Shown piece after piece: positions 24,919 through 33,264 of a DNA stretch of 37,501 bases. The stretch lies in contig WRIE01000029.1 of the NCBI GenBank assembly GCA_009782875.1, positions 1-37,501 of the forward strand, in the 5' to 3' direction. Within the stretch, counting starts at the first letter, position 1. Every line of letters begins with the position of its first letter. Position numbers and translations under genes: made by a program. Below the pieces are notes generated by a model. That model made no database searches. It was given only the letters and a program-made list of their open reading frames with translations, and was not told the origin of the DNA. This stretch comes from Eubacteriaceae bacterium. GTDB lineage: Bacteria > Bacillota > Clostridia > Eubacteriales > Anaerofustaceae.

Positions 24919-24946
24919 TTGACATTCCAATAAGAAATGATATAAT
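24919..24946 (+). promoter_or_regulatory. Consensus promoter of rpsU
   Basis: A perfect TTGACA (24919-24924), a 16-nt spacer and TATAAT (24941-24946) within the extended -10 TGATATAAT. It is the closest match to consensus in the window. It leaves a leader of about 140 nt before rpsU. Confidence 0.88.
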
Positions 24947-25013
24947 ATTGAGTTGGAACGACTGTTTTATATCTCAGAATTGCATTTAGGCTATATCCCG
25001 CTCATATAGGCTG

Positions 25014-25065
25014 TTGTCAGCAAGCCTTGGATGGATATTGCCCCTAGCAAAGTATAAGCTGACAA
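25014..25065 (+). promoter_or_regulatory. Inverted repeat in the rpsU leader
   Basis: TTGTCAGC (25014-25021) and GCTGACAA (25058-25065) pair perfectly over 8 bp around a 36-nt interior. The arm ends about 15 nt before the GGGGAGGG site of rpsU. It could be a regulatory leader, for example a ribosomal-protein autoregulatory site, but it matches no leader I know. Confidence 0.4.
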
Positions 25066-25094
25066 TAATCCCACCATAGAGGGGAGGGTTGAAG

Positions 25095-25274
25095 ATGTCT
25101 GAAGTAAGAGTGCGTGAGGGAGAGTCCCTTGAGAGCGTTCTAAAGCGTTTTAAGAAAAAGACCGCGTTGGCAGGTGTAATGTCCGAGATAAGAAAAAGGG
25201 AGCATTACGAGAAGCCAAGTGTAAAGCGCAAGAAGAAAGCTGAAGCGGCCAGGAAAAAGAAAAATAAAAGGTAG
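25095..25274 (+). CDS. rpsU: 30S ribosomal protein S21
   Basis: The 59-residue basic protein of the small subunit platform matches S21 throughout: [19 protein letters not shown], then the [15 protein letters not shown] motif and a Lys/Arg-rich tail. ATG 25095 follows GGGGAGGG by 6 nt. It has its own strong promoter and terminator, so it is monocistronic despite yqeY following in the same orientation. Confidence 0.96.
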   Translation: MSEVRVREGESLESVLKRFKKKTALAGVMSEIRKREHYEKPSVKRKKKAEAARKKKNKR

Positions 25275-25299
25275 CTGCTCTTTTGCCAGCTTGTTTTCA

Positions 25300-25342
25300 A
25301 ACAAATCTCCTTGCTATGCATGCATGGAGGTTTGTCTTTTAT
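25300..25342 (+). terminator. Rho-independent terminator of rpsU
   Basis: ACAAATCTCC (25301-25310) pairs with GGAGGTTTGT (25326-25335), 10 bp with one G-U, 15-nt loop, then CTTTTAT. It lies 27 nt after the stop codon. The following 25343-25660 has no gene; CTTGGCA / TGCCAAG (about 25389-25418) forms a small hairpin of unknown role. Confidence 0.88.
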
Positions 25343-25686
25343 ATAGAAAAGCACAAATAATCTAGAAGAAACAGCAAACACGCCATAAAGCTTGGCATTG
25401 TAAGCTGTAGTGCCAAGTCGACAACCAGAAAAGCAAAATCTATAAAAGATGCTGTTCATAATCCAATTGATGCATGGTTATAGCAGGCATTTAAATTGCC
25501 AATTGTACAATTGATGTTGGTGAAGCATGTCAAAAGAATGGCATTATTGTTGCGCATAGAAAGCAAGCCAAACCTAGGCTTTGCCGATTCGTGCCATTGT
25601 CTGTAGCTATATGGTGGATGCTTGCCAGCAATTTTGATAAAACCGAATCGAGGTAAGGTTGCTGCAATTTTTTGCAACCATAATTA

Positions 25687-26133
25687 ATGCAAGAGTTGAA
25701 AGTCAAACTGTTAGCCGATTTGAAGTCGGCGATGAAGGATAAAGACACAATCAGGAAAAACGCAGTCACCCTTGTCAGGGCAGGAATACTGCAAATTGAA
25801 AAAGACAAAAAAATTGAGCTTGATGACGAAGGCATCATCGAGGTGATCTCAAAGCAGCTTAAAGAAAGGCGCGACTCATTGCCAGATTTCGAGAAAGCCG
25901 GCAGGGAAGACCTTATTAATGCGACAAATGAAGAGATAAAGATTTTATTGTCATATCTGCCTGAGCAACTCTCCCTTGGGGAGCTCGATGAAATGATCAG
26001 GGAGTCCATTGAAAGGCTATCCATTGAAAGCATGAAACAAATGGGGGCTTTGATGGCAGACTTGGCGCCAAGAATCAAAGGCAAAGCTGACTCAAAACTT
26101 GTCGGCGAAATATCAAGAAATTTGTTAAAGTAA
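25687..26133 (+). CDS. yqeY: GatB/YqeY domain protein
   Basis: The 148-residue protein has the YqeY fold related to the tail of GatB: MQELKVKLLADLKSAMKDKD, RKNAVTLVRAGILQIEKDKK, ISKQLKERRDSLPDFEKAGRED and LSYLPEQLS. It is thought to interact with tRNA, but its activity is not established. It has a weak ribosome-binding site. A GGTTGC / GCAACC hairpin (about 25659-25682) ends 5 nt before the ATG and could occlude ribosome access. alaS follows 31 nt downstream. Confidence 0.92.
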   Translation: MQELKVKLLADLKSAMKDKDTIRKNAVTLVRAGILQIEKDKKIELDDEGIIEVISKQLKERRDSLPDFEKAGREDLINATNEEIKILLSYLPEQLSLGELDEMIRESIERLSIESMKQMGALMADLAPRIKGKADSKLVGEISRNLLK

Positions 26134-26164
26134 AAAAGCAGCAATTTTGGAAGGTGCCTAAGAA

Positions 26165-28807
26165 ATGCAAAAATATGGTTTAAATGAGCTCCGAGATATT
26201 TTTTTAAGGTTCTTTGAGTCAAAAGGACATCTTGTGCTTGACAGTTTCCCGCTTATCCCTGCAAATGACAAGTCGCTACTGTTAATCAATTCGGGGATGG
26301 CGCCTTTGAAGCCGTACTTCACTGGCGAACAAACGCCCCCGAAACCTAGGGTTGCCACTTGCCAGAAATGTATCAGGACCCCTGATATCGAGAATGTGGG
26401 CAAAACTGCAAGACACGGCACTTTTTTTGAGATGCTGGGAAACTTTTCTTTCGGGGATTACTTCAAAGTCGAGGCGATCCAATGGGCATGGGAGTTTCTT
26501 ACGGAAGTGATCGGGATAAGCGAAGATTTGCTGTATCCTTCCGTTTATCTTGAAGATGATGAAGCTTTTGCGATATGGAGGGATATTGTCGGCGTGCCCC
26601 CAGATAAAATTACCCGGCTCGGCAAAGAAGATAATTTTTGGGAGATAGGCAGCGGCCCCTGTGGCCCTTGTTCGGAGATTTATGTCGATAGAGGCGAGAA
26701 GTATGGCTGCGGGGAGCCTGATTGCAAGGTAGGCTGCGAATGCGACCGTTACATGGAAGTTTGGAACCTGGTCTTTACCCAGTTTGATAGGGATGAGCAG
26801 GGCGTATACACGCCATTGGAGCATCCGAATATTGACACAGGAATGGGCCTGGAGCGTTTGGCAGTGTTTTGCCAAGGGGTGGACAACCTATTTGAAGTCG
26901 ACACGGTAAAGAGCGTTGTCGACACTGTCGCTGATATGGCCGGAATTGGATACCAGAGCGATGCCTTGGCTGATGTTTCTATACGTGTCGTGACAGACCA
27001 TGTTCGCAGCACTGTATTTATGCTTGGCGATGGAGTAATCCCCTCAAACGAGTCAAGAGGGTATGTTTTACGGCGTTTATTGCGTAGGGCAGCAAGGCAT
27101 GGAAAACTATTGGGCATTAAAGGCAGCTTTTTGTGCGATGTAGCAGAAAGAGTGATTGACGGCGCAAAAAGCGCTTACCCGAACCTCCTGGAAAACAAGG
27201 ATGGGATACTTAAAGCCATCGATATCGAAGAGTCGAGGTTTGCCGAGGCATTAGCCCAAGGCGAAACTCTTATCAAAGAAATCTTTGACAAGATGAGAGG
27301 AGTGGGGGAGAATGTCTTGGATGGGGAATCTGCATTCAAGCTTTACGACACATACGGTTTCCCCTTGGAGCTCACTCTTGAGATGGCAGAGGAAGAAGGC
27401 TTTAGTGTAGATATTGGCGGCTACAACACAGCTTACGAGCGCCAGCGCAATTTAGCCCGTGGCGCGCGGTCTGCGAGTAGCGCAACAGGCTGGAAAGATG
27501 AGATTGCAGGGTTTTTAGCTGGGATGTCGCCAACCAGCTTTGTTGGTTATGACACACTTGCAGAACAAGGGACGGTTGTTGCAGTAATCGGGCAAGATGG
27601 CCTCCAAGACTCGCTGGAAGAAGGCGAAGAGGGTTATATTGTCTTTGACAAAACCCCATTTTACGCCCAAAGCGGTGGGCAAAACGGAGATATTGGTCGT
27701 TTGTCAAGCAGTTTTTGCAATGCTGTTGTCACAAACACCATCAAAGCCGGGGACAAACATGCCCATGCTGTGAAGGTCTTGGAAGGAATGCTGTCCACAG
27801 GCTCGACGCTGGAATTGGCGGTAGATCCCAATAACAGGCTTGATATACAGAGGAACCACACTGCGACCCATCTTTTGCATAAAGCCCTTAAGGAAGTGTT
27901 GGGCGAGCATGTCAACCAAGCAGGAAGTGAAGTATCAGCTGACAGGCTACGCTTTGATTTTACGCATTATGAGAAATTATCGCCCCAACAAATCCGTGAC
28001 ATAGAGGATATAGTCAATAATATTATTTTGCTGTGCGAGGATGTGGCGACACTTGAAATGGACTTGCAAGAAGCGAAGAATATCGGTGCGATTGCCCTGT
28101 TTGGAGAGCAGTATTCAAACCAGGTAAGGGTAGTGAGAATTGGCGATTTTTCAATGGAGCTTTGCGGCGGCACCCACCTTAAGAACACCGGGTTTGCAGG
28201 GGCATTCAAAATCGAATCAGAAGGCGCAATTGCGTCAGGCATCCGCAGGATTGAAGCGCTGACTGGGTCAGGCAGCCTTATGTCTTACTTAGACGCTGTA
28301 GATGCCATTGGAGAAATCTCTTTCACATTGAATGCCCAAAAGGACAATGTTGTTTTAAAAATTAAAGAGATGGCAATACAAAACCAGGAACTTGCTAAAC
28401 AGCTTGAAGCTACAAGGATGCAAGAAGGCCAAAGGGTTGCTGATTCTCTTGCCAGCTCAACTGTTTTGTGCAGCAAAGGGTCATATATTGCTGTGGATGT
28501 TGGCGCAATGGATGCAAATGGCCTTCGCGGTCTTTGCGCTGCGACGAGAGACAAAATTCTTGGTGCGGCTATTGTTGTGTTGTTCTCAAATGAGGGCGGA
28601 AAAGCGAACATGGTTTGCGCTGCTTCCCCCGAAATTGTCAAAGCTGGTTTTAACGCTGGCTCCTTTGTGAAAAAGGTGGCTGAGCATATTGGCGCTAAAG
28701 GAGGCGGGCGCCCGGATATCGCCCAAGCAGGGATTAGTAATGCCTCGAGCATTGCCGCCGGGCTTGGCTTCGCAAAACAAGAACTAGAGGCATTTTTGGG
28801 ATTTTAG
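26165..28807 (+). CDS. alaS: Alanyl-tRNA synthetase
   Basis: The 880-residue class II synthetase charges tRNA-Ala. The aminoacylation core starts with the LRDIFLRFFESKGH motif and contains FEMLGNFSFGDYFK and the class II ATP-binding motifs. The editing domain carries NHTATHLLHKAL (two His near 565 and 569) and ELCGGTHLKNTG (Cys666, His670), which remove mischarged Ser or Gly. The C-Ala domain ends with GGGRPDIAQAG. Length is normal. The 31-nt gap to yqeY leaves no room for a T-box leader. GGAAGGTG precedes the start. Confidence 0.97.
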   Translation: MQKYGLNELRDIFLRFFESKGHLVLDSFPLIPANDKSLLLINSGMAPLKPYFTGEQTPPKPRVATCQKCIRTPDIENVGKTARHGTFFEMLGNFSFGDYFKVEAIQWAWEFLTEVIGISEDLLYPSVYLEDDEAFAIWRDIVGVPPDKITRLGKEDNFWEIGSGPCGPCSEIYVDRGEKYGCGEPDCKVGCECDRYMEVWNLVFTQFDRDEQGVYTPLEHPNIDTGMGLERLAVFCQGVDNLFEVDTVKSVVDTVADMAGIGYQSDALADVSIRVVTDHVRSTVFMLGDGVIPSNESRGYVLRRLLRRAARHGKLLGIKGSFLCDVAERVIDGAKSAYPNLLENKDGILKAIDIEESRFAEALAQGETLIKEIFDKMRGVGENVLDGESAFKLYDTYGFPLELTLEMAEEEGFSVDIGGYNTAYERQRNLARGARSASSATGWKDEIAGFLAGMSPTSFVGYDTLAEQGTVVAVIGQDGLQDSLEEGEEGYIVFDKTPFYAQSGGQNGDIGRLSSSFCNAVVTNTIKAGDKHAHAVKVLEGMLSTGSTLELAVDPNNRLDIQRNHTATHLLHKALKEVLGEHVNQAGSEVSADRLRFDFTHYEKLSPQQIRDIEDIVNNIILLCEDVATLEMDLQEAKNIGAIALFGEQYSNQVRVVRIGDFSMELCGGTHLKNTGFAGAFKIESEGAIASGIRRIEALTGSGSLMSYLDAVDAIGEISFTLNAQKDNVVLKIKEMAIQNQELAKQLEATRMQEGQRVADSLASSTVLCSKGSYIAVDVGAMDANGLRGLCAATRDKILGAAIVVLFSNEGGKANMVCAASPEIVKAGFNAGSFVKKVAEHIGAKGGGRPDIAQAGISNASSIAAGLGFAKQELEAFLGF

Positions 28808-28904
28808 TAAATTTCTATAAACGCCAAGAAGTTTCGGTATTGCTAAATGAACGGAAAAATGCTGAAAATTCTGCGTAAATTATGTTTATTGTTTATATTT
28901 TCTG

Positions 28905-28933
28905 TTGTAAACAAAATGCCGATAGTGTATTAT
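28905..28933 (+). promoter_or_regulatory. Promoter of the ireB-ruvX-rnjA cluster
   Basis: TTGTAA (28905-28910), 17-nt spacer, TATTAT (28928-28933), in an AT-rich gap after alaS. A GCATG / CATGC mini-hairpin follows at about 28949-28962. Confidence 0.6.
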
Positions 28934-28981
28934 AAAGAATAATAAAATGCATGAGAGCATGCTGCCTTGCCAGGAGTGTTT

Positions 28982-29254
28982 ATGGATAGCAACTCGAGAT
29001 TTGAAACTCAAGATACAGTAAATTTCAACTTCGAAAACGAGCGCAGCATCTTTGTCCAGCAGACGATGATGAATGTAAAAAACGCTCTAAAAGAAAAAGG
29101 GTACAACCCCATCAACCAGATTGTTGGCTATATTATGAGTGGGGATCCGACTTATATCACATCTCATAATGATGCGAGAACACAGATTAAAAAAGTTGAC
29201 AGGGACGAGCTCCTTGAAGAAATAGTATCCTTTTATCTCGCCCAGAGAACTTGA
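28982..29254 (+). CDS. ireB: IreB family regulatory phosphoprotein
   Basis: The 90-residue protein belongs to the IreB/UPF0297 (YrzL) family, known in Enterococcus as a substrate of the Ser/Thr kinase IreK and a negative regulator of cephalosporin resistance. The core is strongly conserved: [21 protein letters not shown] and [23 protein letters not shown]. The Thr pair targeted in Enterococcus lies near the N-terminus; here DTVNF is the corresponding area, with a single Thr. AGGAG precedes ATG 28982. Order alaS-ireB-ruvX is the usual Firmicutes one, here with an oxidoreductase inserted. Confidence 0.93.
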   Translation: MDSNSRFETQDTVNFNFENERSIFVQQTMMNVKNALKEKGYNPINQIVGYIMSGDPTYITSHNDARTQIKKVDRDELLEEIVSFYLAQRT

Positions 29255-29261
29255 GGGCGCT

Positions 29262-30209
29262 TTGGAGACGCGAAATTTAAACTGCGGGATTAGTGTGAGC
29301 CGGCTAGGTTTTGGTTGCCTTTGCATGGGATACCTGCAAAGCAACTTGAGCCACAAAGAAGGCGGGGAGTTGATAAAGCTAGCTTTCCAAATGGGCATCA
29401 ACTTCTTTGACACAGCGCAATTCTACGACACTTATAGACATATTGGATATGCAGTAAAGCATGGCTGCAAAGACATGGTTCTTTGCAGCAAATCCTATGC
29501 ATTCGATAAAAAAGGCGCCAAACAAGCGTTAGAAGAAGCGCTAATTGGAACTGGAAAAGATTTTGTAGATATTTTCCTTCTCCACGAAACGGAGGGGGAG
29601 CTGACAATAAAAGGTCATTACGAAGCCATCTCCTACTATCAAGATATGAAACGGGAAGGCTTAATAAAAGCGGTTGGAATTTCAACCCATCATATACAAG
29701 CTGTGGAATATGCCGCAAACATGAATGAGATTGATGTTATCGAGACAGTTGTCAATAATAAAGGCATTGGTGTTGCCGATGGCGGTTCCCAAGACATGGA
29801 AAGAGCGATAGAAAAAGCGAATGCGAACAACAAAAGCATTATAGCGATGAAAGTCTTAGGCGGAGGCAACTTGTATATGGAAGCGGAGGATTCTTTCCGC
29901 TATTGTTTGGGGCTTGGCGATGTTGATGCGATTTTATGTGGTATGTCTACAAGAAGCGAGTTGGAAGCCAACGTCGCTTTCTTTAATGGCGAAGATATAA
30001 CGAGACGATTCGCAGAATTGGCGAAGACAGAGAAAAAGCTGCTTATCGAAAGTTGGTGCACTGCTTGCGGGCAATGTGTTGAGCGGTGCAGCGTGCGCGC
30101 GTTATCGATAGCAGGTGGAGAATTATGCTGGGAAGCCGCAAAATGTGCTAGATGCGGATACTGTTCCCAAGCATGTGGTGACATGGCAATAAGGCTGATT
30201 TCTAGTTAG
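29262..30209 (+). CDS. Aldo/keto reductase with two C-terminal [4Fe-4S] motifs
   Basis: The 315-residue protein has an aldo/keto reductase barrel with a complete tetrad (Asp50, Tyr55, Lys77, His108) and KAVGISTHH in the barrel. The tail holds two ferredoxin-type motifs, Cys266-269-272-276 and Cys295-298-301-305, predicted to bind two [4Fe-4S] clusters. Such fusions are frequent in strict anaerobes; substrate and electron partner are unknown. The start is TTG 29262, 7 nt after the ireB stop, with GAGGG just upstream. It interrupts the otherwise conserved ireB-ruvX pair. Confidence 0.9.
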   Translation: METRNLNCGISVSRLGFGCLCMGYLQSNLSHKEGGELIKLAFQMGINFFDTAQFYDTYRHIGYAVKHGCKDMVLCSKSYAFDKKGAKQALEEALIGTGKDFVDIFLLHETEGELTIKGHYEAISYYQDMKREGLIKAVGISTHHIQAVEYAANMNEIDVIETVVNNKGIGVADGGSQDMERAIEKANANNKSIIAMKVLGGGNLYMEAEDSFRYCLGLGDVDAILCGMSTRSELEANVAFFNGEDITRRFAELAKTEKKLLIESWCTACGQCVERCSVRALSIAGGELCWEAAKCARCGYCSQACGDMAIRLISS

Positions 30210-30221
30210 CTGGAGGGATTA

Positions 30222-30914
30222 ATGGACTACTCGAGAGTGCTGTGCCTTGATTTGGGCTCATCCAGGATTGGAGTCTCTGTAAGCGACCCACTGGGGATGA
30301 CTGCCCAAGGCGTGGATGTGCTAAATGCTAACGGATTAAAAGGCCAGCTGTTGGAGCTGATAGACAGATACGGGTCGAAAACCATTGTAATTGGTTTTCC
30401 ACTCAACAAGGATGGCTCAGAAGGACCAAAGGCAAAGTCTGTACGCCGCCAGAGCCAAGAAATAGAAGAGTACACAAAATGTGATGTCATTCTTTGGGAT
30501 GAGCGTTTTTCCACAAAAGAAGCCCAAAGAGTAATGCAATATGATAATATCAACCAAAAAAAACAAAAAGAAGTTATTGACATGCTTGCTGCCCAAGTGA
30601 TATTGCAAAGTTATCTTGACAGTGTCAGAGCGAACGCGGGCAAAGAAAAAAAACCTGGAAAAATTAGAAACGGGGTGAAGATTATGGAAGACAGAATAGT
30701 ATTGATAAACGATGACGGGGAAGAAGTCGAGTTCATTATTGACGACAAATTCCAGTTCGAAGGCATAGACTATGTAGTTTTATGCGAGGACGAAGATAGC
30801 GATGACGCGCTATTATTCAGGCTTGAACCTGACGATGGCGGTGAAATGCTGTTAATCGAGGTTGAAGACGATGAAGAATTTGACAAGGTGAGCAAGTTCT
30901 ACTTTGAAAACTGA
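30222..30914 (+). CDS. RuvX (YqgF) Holliday-junction resolvase-like domain fused to DUF1292
   Basis: The 230-residue frame joins two proteins that are normally separate neighbours. Residues 1-140 are RuvX/YqgF, an RNase H-fold nuclease implicated in 16S rRNA 5' processing: CLDLGSSRIGVSVSD with Asp10, IVIGFPLNKDGSEGPKA, WDERFSTKEAQR and the C-terminal IDMLAAQVILQSYLDS. A basic linker of about 14 residues follows. From Met155 the remaining 76 residues match DUF1292 (YrzB-like), an acidic domain: IVLINDDGEEVEF, FEGIDYVVL, LIEVEDDEEFDKV. No stop lies between them, and a ribosome-binding site with ATG is kept inside the frame. It overlaps rnjA by 11 nt. Confidence 0.9.
   Translation: MDYSRVLCLDLGSSRIGVSVSDPLGMTAQGVDVLNANGLKGQLLELIDRYGSKTIVIGFPLNKDGSEGPKAKSVRRQSQEIEEYTKCDVILWDERFSTKEAQRVMQYDNINQKKQKEVIDMLAAQVILQSYLDSVRANAGKEKKPGKIRNGVKIMEDRIVLINDDGEEVEFIIDDKFQFEGIDYVVLCEDEDSDDALLFRLEPDDGGEMLLIEVEDDEEFDKVSKFYFEN
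30671..30686 (+). promoter_or_regulatory. Internal ribosome-binding site and ATG for the DUF1292 part
   Basis: GGGGTGA (30672-30678) lies 5 nt before ATG 30684, in frame with the fusion. It could give a separate 76-residue DUF1292 protein in addition to the fused one. Confidence 0.55.
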
Positions 30915-32712
30915 GAAAGCCGTTAATTCGCCTGTACAAACACCAAAAAAGACAAAAGCATCTCCAGGTCAAACAGCAAGCAATAAATCAAGAACAGATA
31001 AGAAAAACAACTCGCCCAAAAATGTGGCTAAAATGAAGATAATCCCATTAGGCGGGCTAGAGGAAATCGGAAAAAATTTCACATTAGTCGAATGTGAAGA
31101 CGATATAATTATTATCGATTGCGGCATCAAATTTCCCGACATCGATATGTTTGGTATTGATTATGTGATTCCCGATCTGTCATATCTTGAAGACAAGGGA
31201 CATAAAATCAGAGGTTTGTTTATTACCCATGGGCATGAAGACCATATTGGCGGAATTCCTTATTTCTTAAAGAAGTTTCCCAATGTTCCCATTTACGGCA
31301 CTAAACTAACTATTGGCTTGATAACCAATAAGCTTGTCGAGCACCGCATAGATAAAAAAACTACTATGCATACAGTGAGTTTTGGGCAAATCGCTAATGT
31401 GCGTGGATTTAGCGTAGAATTTATCCCGACAAACCATTCAATTGCAGACAGCGCAATGTTTTATATAAAAAACAAAGCAGGCTCTCTCTTCTTCACGGGA
31501 GACTTCAAGATCGATCTGACGCCGGTTGACGGCCAAATCATTGATTTGGCGCGTATCGGGCAAATCGGTCTTGAAGGGGTGGATTTGTTAGTTAGCGACA
31601 GCACAAATGCGACAAGGAAAGGATACACGCAGTCAGAGAAAACAGTTGGCGAGTCTTTTGACGTATTGTTCACTAATGTGAAAAAGAGGATTGTTGTTGC
31701 CACATTCGCAACAAGCATCCACCGTATTCAACAAGTTTTCGATGCAGCAAAGCAACACCGGCGCAAGGTCGTCATCAGCGGCAGGAGCATGGTGAATGTT
31801 GTCGGGGTTGCCCGGGAATTGAAGTATCTTAAGTTCAAAGACAATATCTTGCTAGATATAAAAGACTTGCCCAAAACCCATCCAGAGCAAGTTGTGTTAT
31901 TAACAACCGGCACCCAAGGGGAACCGATGAGCGCATTGTCAAGGATGGCTTACGGCGAGCATAGGCAATTGTCAATTACCGAAAAAGATTTGGTGATAAT
32001 ATCAGCTTCACCAATACCAGGAAATGAGAAATCTGTAGCAAATATAATCAGCGAGCTGATGAAATTGGGCGCTGATGTCGTTTACCAAGGCGCAGGGCAA
32101 GTCCATGTTTCCGGGCATGGGTGCCAAGAGGAAATGAAGTTGATCCATGCCCTTGTGAAACCAAAGTACTTTATGCCATGCCACGGAGAGTATCATATGT
32201 TGCGCACTCATGCACAGCTAGCCGAGTCTATGGGCATGTCTAAAAACAATATATTCCTCATGCAAAATGGGGATGTGCTCCAGTTGGACACAGAGTCGGC
32301 TAAAATATCTGGAAGTGTCCCGTCGGGAATCGTGTTTATCGATGGCACAGGTATTGGCGATGTTGGGACAATTGTCCTGAAAGACAGAAAACGGCTCTCC
32401 CAAGACGGATTATTAATAATTGTCGCAACCCTTGACGACCATGGCTTGATCAGCGGACCTGACATTGTATCCAGAGGGTTTGTCTATATGAGGGAAAGCG
32501 AAAAACTGCTAAGCGACGCCAAAAACCTTTGCGAGCGGGTTATCAAGATGAATTACTTTGGATATTCAGACTACTCGTCTATCAAAAACACAATCAAGTT
32601 TGAGCTTGAGCGTTTCCTATATGACCGCACAAGGCGCAAACCACTTGTATTGCCAATACTGATGAGTGCAAAGAGCAATTTGGCAAAGCAAATTGACCGT
32701 ATGAGAGGCTAA
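30904..32712 (+). CDS. rnjA: Ribonuclease J
   Basis: The 602-residue metallo-beta-lactamase/beta-CASP enzyme acts as 5'-3' exonuclease and endonuclease in mRNA decay and rRNA maturation. Zinc-binding motif THGHEDHIGG (His109, His111, Asp113, His114), the SDSTNA loop, PIPGNEK and VSGHG are visible, with the C-terminal domain after residue 500. The first 43 residues are a Lys/Ser/Thr-rich, probably disordered extension before the conserved MKIIPLGGLEEIGKN. The start is TTG 30904 within the preceding gene, with AAGGTGAG upstream; a start at Met44 (31033) is possible but has no good site. Confidence 0.94.
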   Translation: MKTEKAVNSPVQTPKKTKASPGQTASNKSRTDKKNNSPKNVAKMKIIPLGGLEEIGKNFTLVECEDDIIIIDCGIKFPDIDMFGIDYVIPDLSYLEDKGHKIRGLFITHGHEDHIGGIPYFLKKFPNVPIYGTKLTIGLITNKLVEHRIDKKTTMHTVSFGQIANVRGFSVEFIPTNHSIADSAMFYIKNKAGSLFFTGDFKIDLTPVDGQIIDLARIGQIGLEGVDLLVSDSTNATRKGYTQSEKTVGESFDVLFTNVKKRIVVATFATSIHRIQQVFDAAKQHRRKVVISGRSMVNVVGVARELKYLKFKDNILLDIKDLPKTHPEQVVLLTTGTQGEPMSALSRMAYGEHRQLSITEKDLVIISASPIPGNEKSVANIISELMKLGADVVYQGAGQVHVSGHGCQEEMKLIHALVKPKYFMPCHGEYHMLRTHAQLAESMGMSKNNIFLMQNGDVLQLDTESAKISGSVPSGIVFIDGTGIGDVGTIVLKDRKRLSQDGLLIIVATLDDHGLISGPDIVSRGFVYMRESEKLLSDAKNLCERVIKMNYFGYSDYSSIKNTIKFELERFLYDRTRRKPLVLPILMSAKSNLAKQIDRMRG

Positions 32713-32728
32713 TTTGAAAGACACTACA

Positions 32729-32751
32729 GGCGCCAAGTGAAACTTGGCGCC
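32729..32751 (+). terminator. Perfect 10-bp hairpin between rnjA and the YlbF-family gene
   Basis: GGCGCCAAGT (32729-32738), loop GAA, ACTTGGCGCC (32742-32751). There is no U-run, so it may protect the upstream 3' end or act as an attenuator rather than a full terminator. Confidence 0.65.
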
Positions 32752-32783
32752 GATATATTGTTGAAAGGTGTGTCTTATAATCG

Positions 32784-33146
32784 ATGAGCGTATATGACGA
32801 ATTGTATTCATTGACAAGAGCATTGTCCAATTCAAAAGAGTACTTGGACTACAAGCGCACTGCTGAGAGAGTTGATTCAGATGAAATGCATAGCAGGATG
32901 CTTAAAGACTTTATTACTGCCCAGATGCAGATATCCTCAGCTAAAATGCTTGGCTCAGATCCAACAGACGAGATGATAAACCATTTTAACATGCTGTATT
33001 CTGCTATTTCAGGCATCGGAAGTATAAATGAGTTCTTAACGGCACAAGCAGCTTTTATGGTAATTTTAGACGATGTTACCCGAGAGATCTCAAAAGCTGT
33101 GGATGTGGACGTAAGCTTCTTAAAAATATTGCCAGACTTCAATTAG
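32784..33146 (+). CDS. YlbF/YmcA family protein
   Basis: The 120-residue, mostly helical protein matches the Com_YlbF family: an N-terminal VYDELYSLTRALSNSKEYLDYK helix, then MLKDFITAQMQI, and a C-terminal LDDVTREISKAVDVDV helix. In Bacillus subtilis YlbF, YmcA and YaaT form the Y-complex that directs RNase Y cleavage. Position right behind RNase J fits a role in RNA decay. GAAAGGTG lies about 13 nt before the ATG, a loose spacing. A good terminator follows. Confidence 0.85.
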   Translation: MSVYDELYSLTRALSNSKEYLDYKRTAERVDSDEMHSRMLKDFITAQMQISSAKMLGSDPTDEMINHFNMLYSAISGIGSINEFLTAQAAFMVILDDVTREISKAVDVDVSFLKILPDFN

Positions 33147-33207
33147 CATAAATTGATACATCCAAGCGTCATGGGCTTTGGCAGCATATTAAAAAAAGCG
33201 TCTTGAG

Positions 33208-33244
33208 AAAACCTGAGATTTCAATTTGATCACAGGTTTTTTTA
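33208..33244 (+). terminator. Rho-independent terminator after the YlbF-family gene
   Basis: AAAACCTG (33208-33215) pairs with CAGGTTTT (33233-33240), followed by TTT. A short GAT/ATC extension lies inside. It closes the ireB-to-ylbF transcription unit. Confidence 0.85.
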
Positions 33245-33264
33245 TTCTGCCCTAGGCTTTAGCC

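Noticed and set aside
24678..24989. A 103-residue gene before rpsU
   Set aside because: It runs through the consensus rpsU promoter, has no ribosome-binding site and no family features.
26134..26164. T-box leader for alaS
   Set aside because: The gap to yqeY is only 31 nt and contains no T-box sequence.
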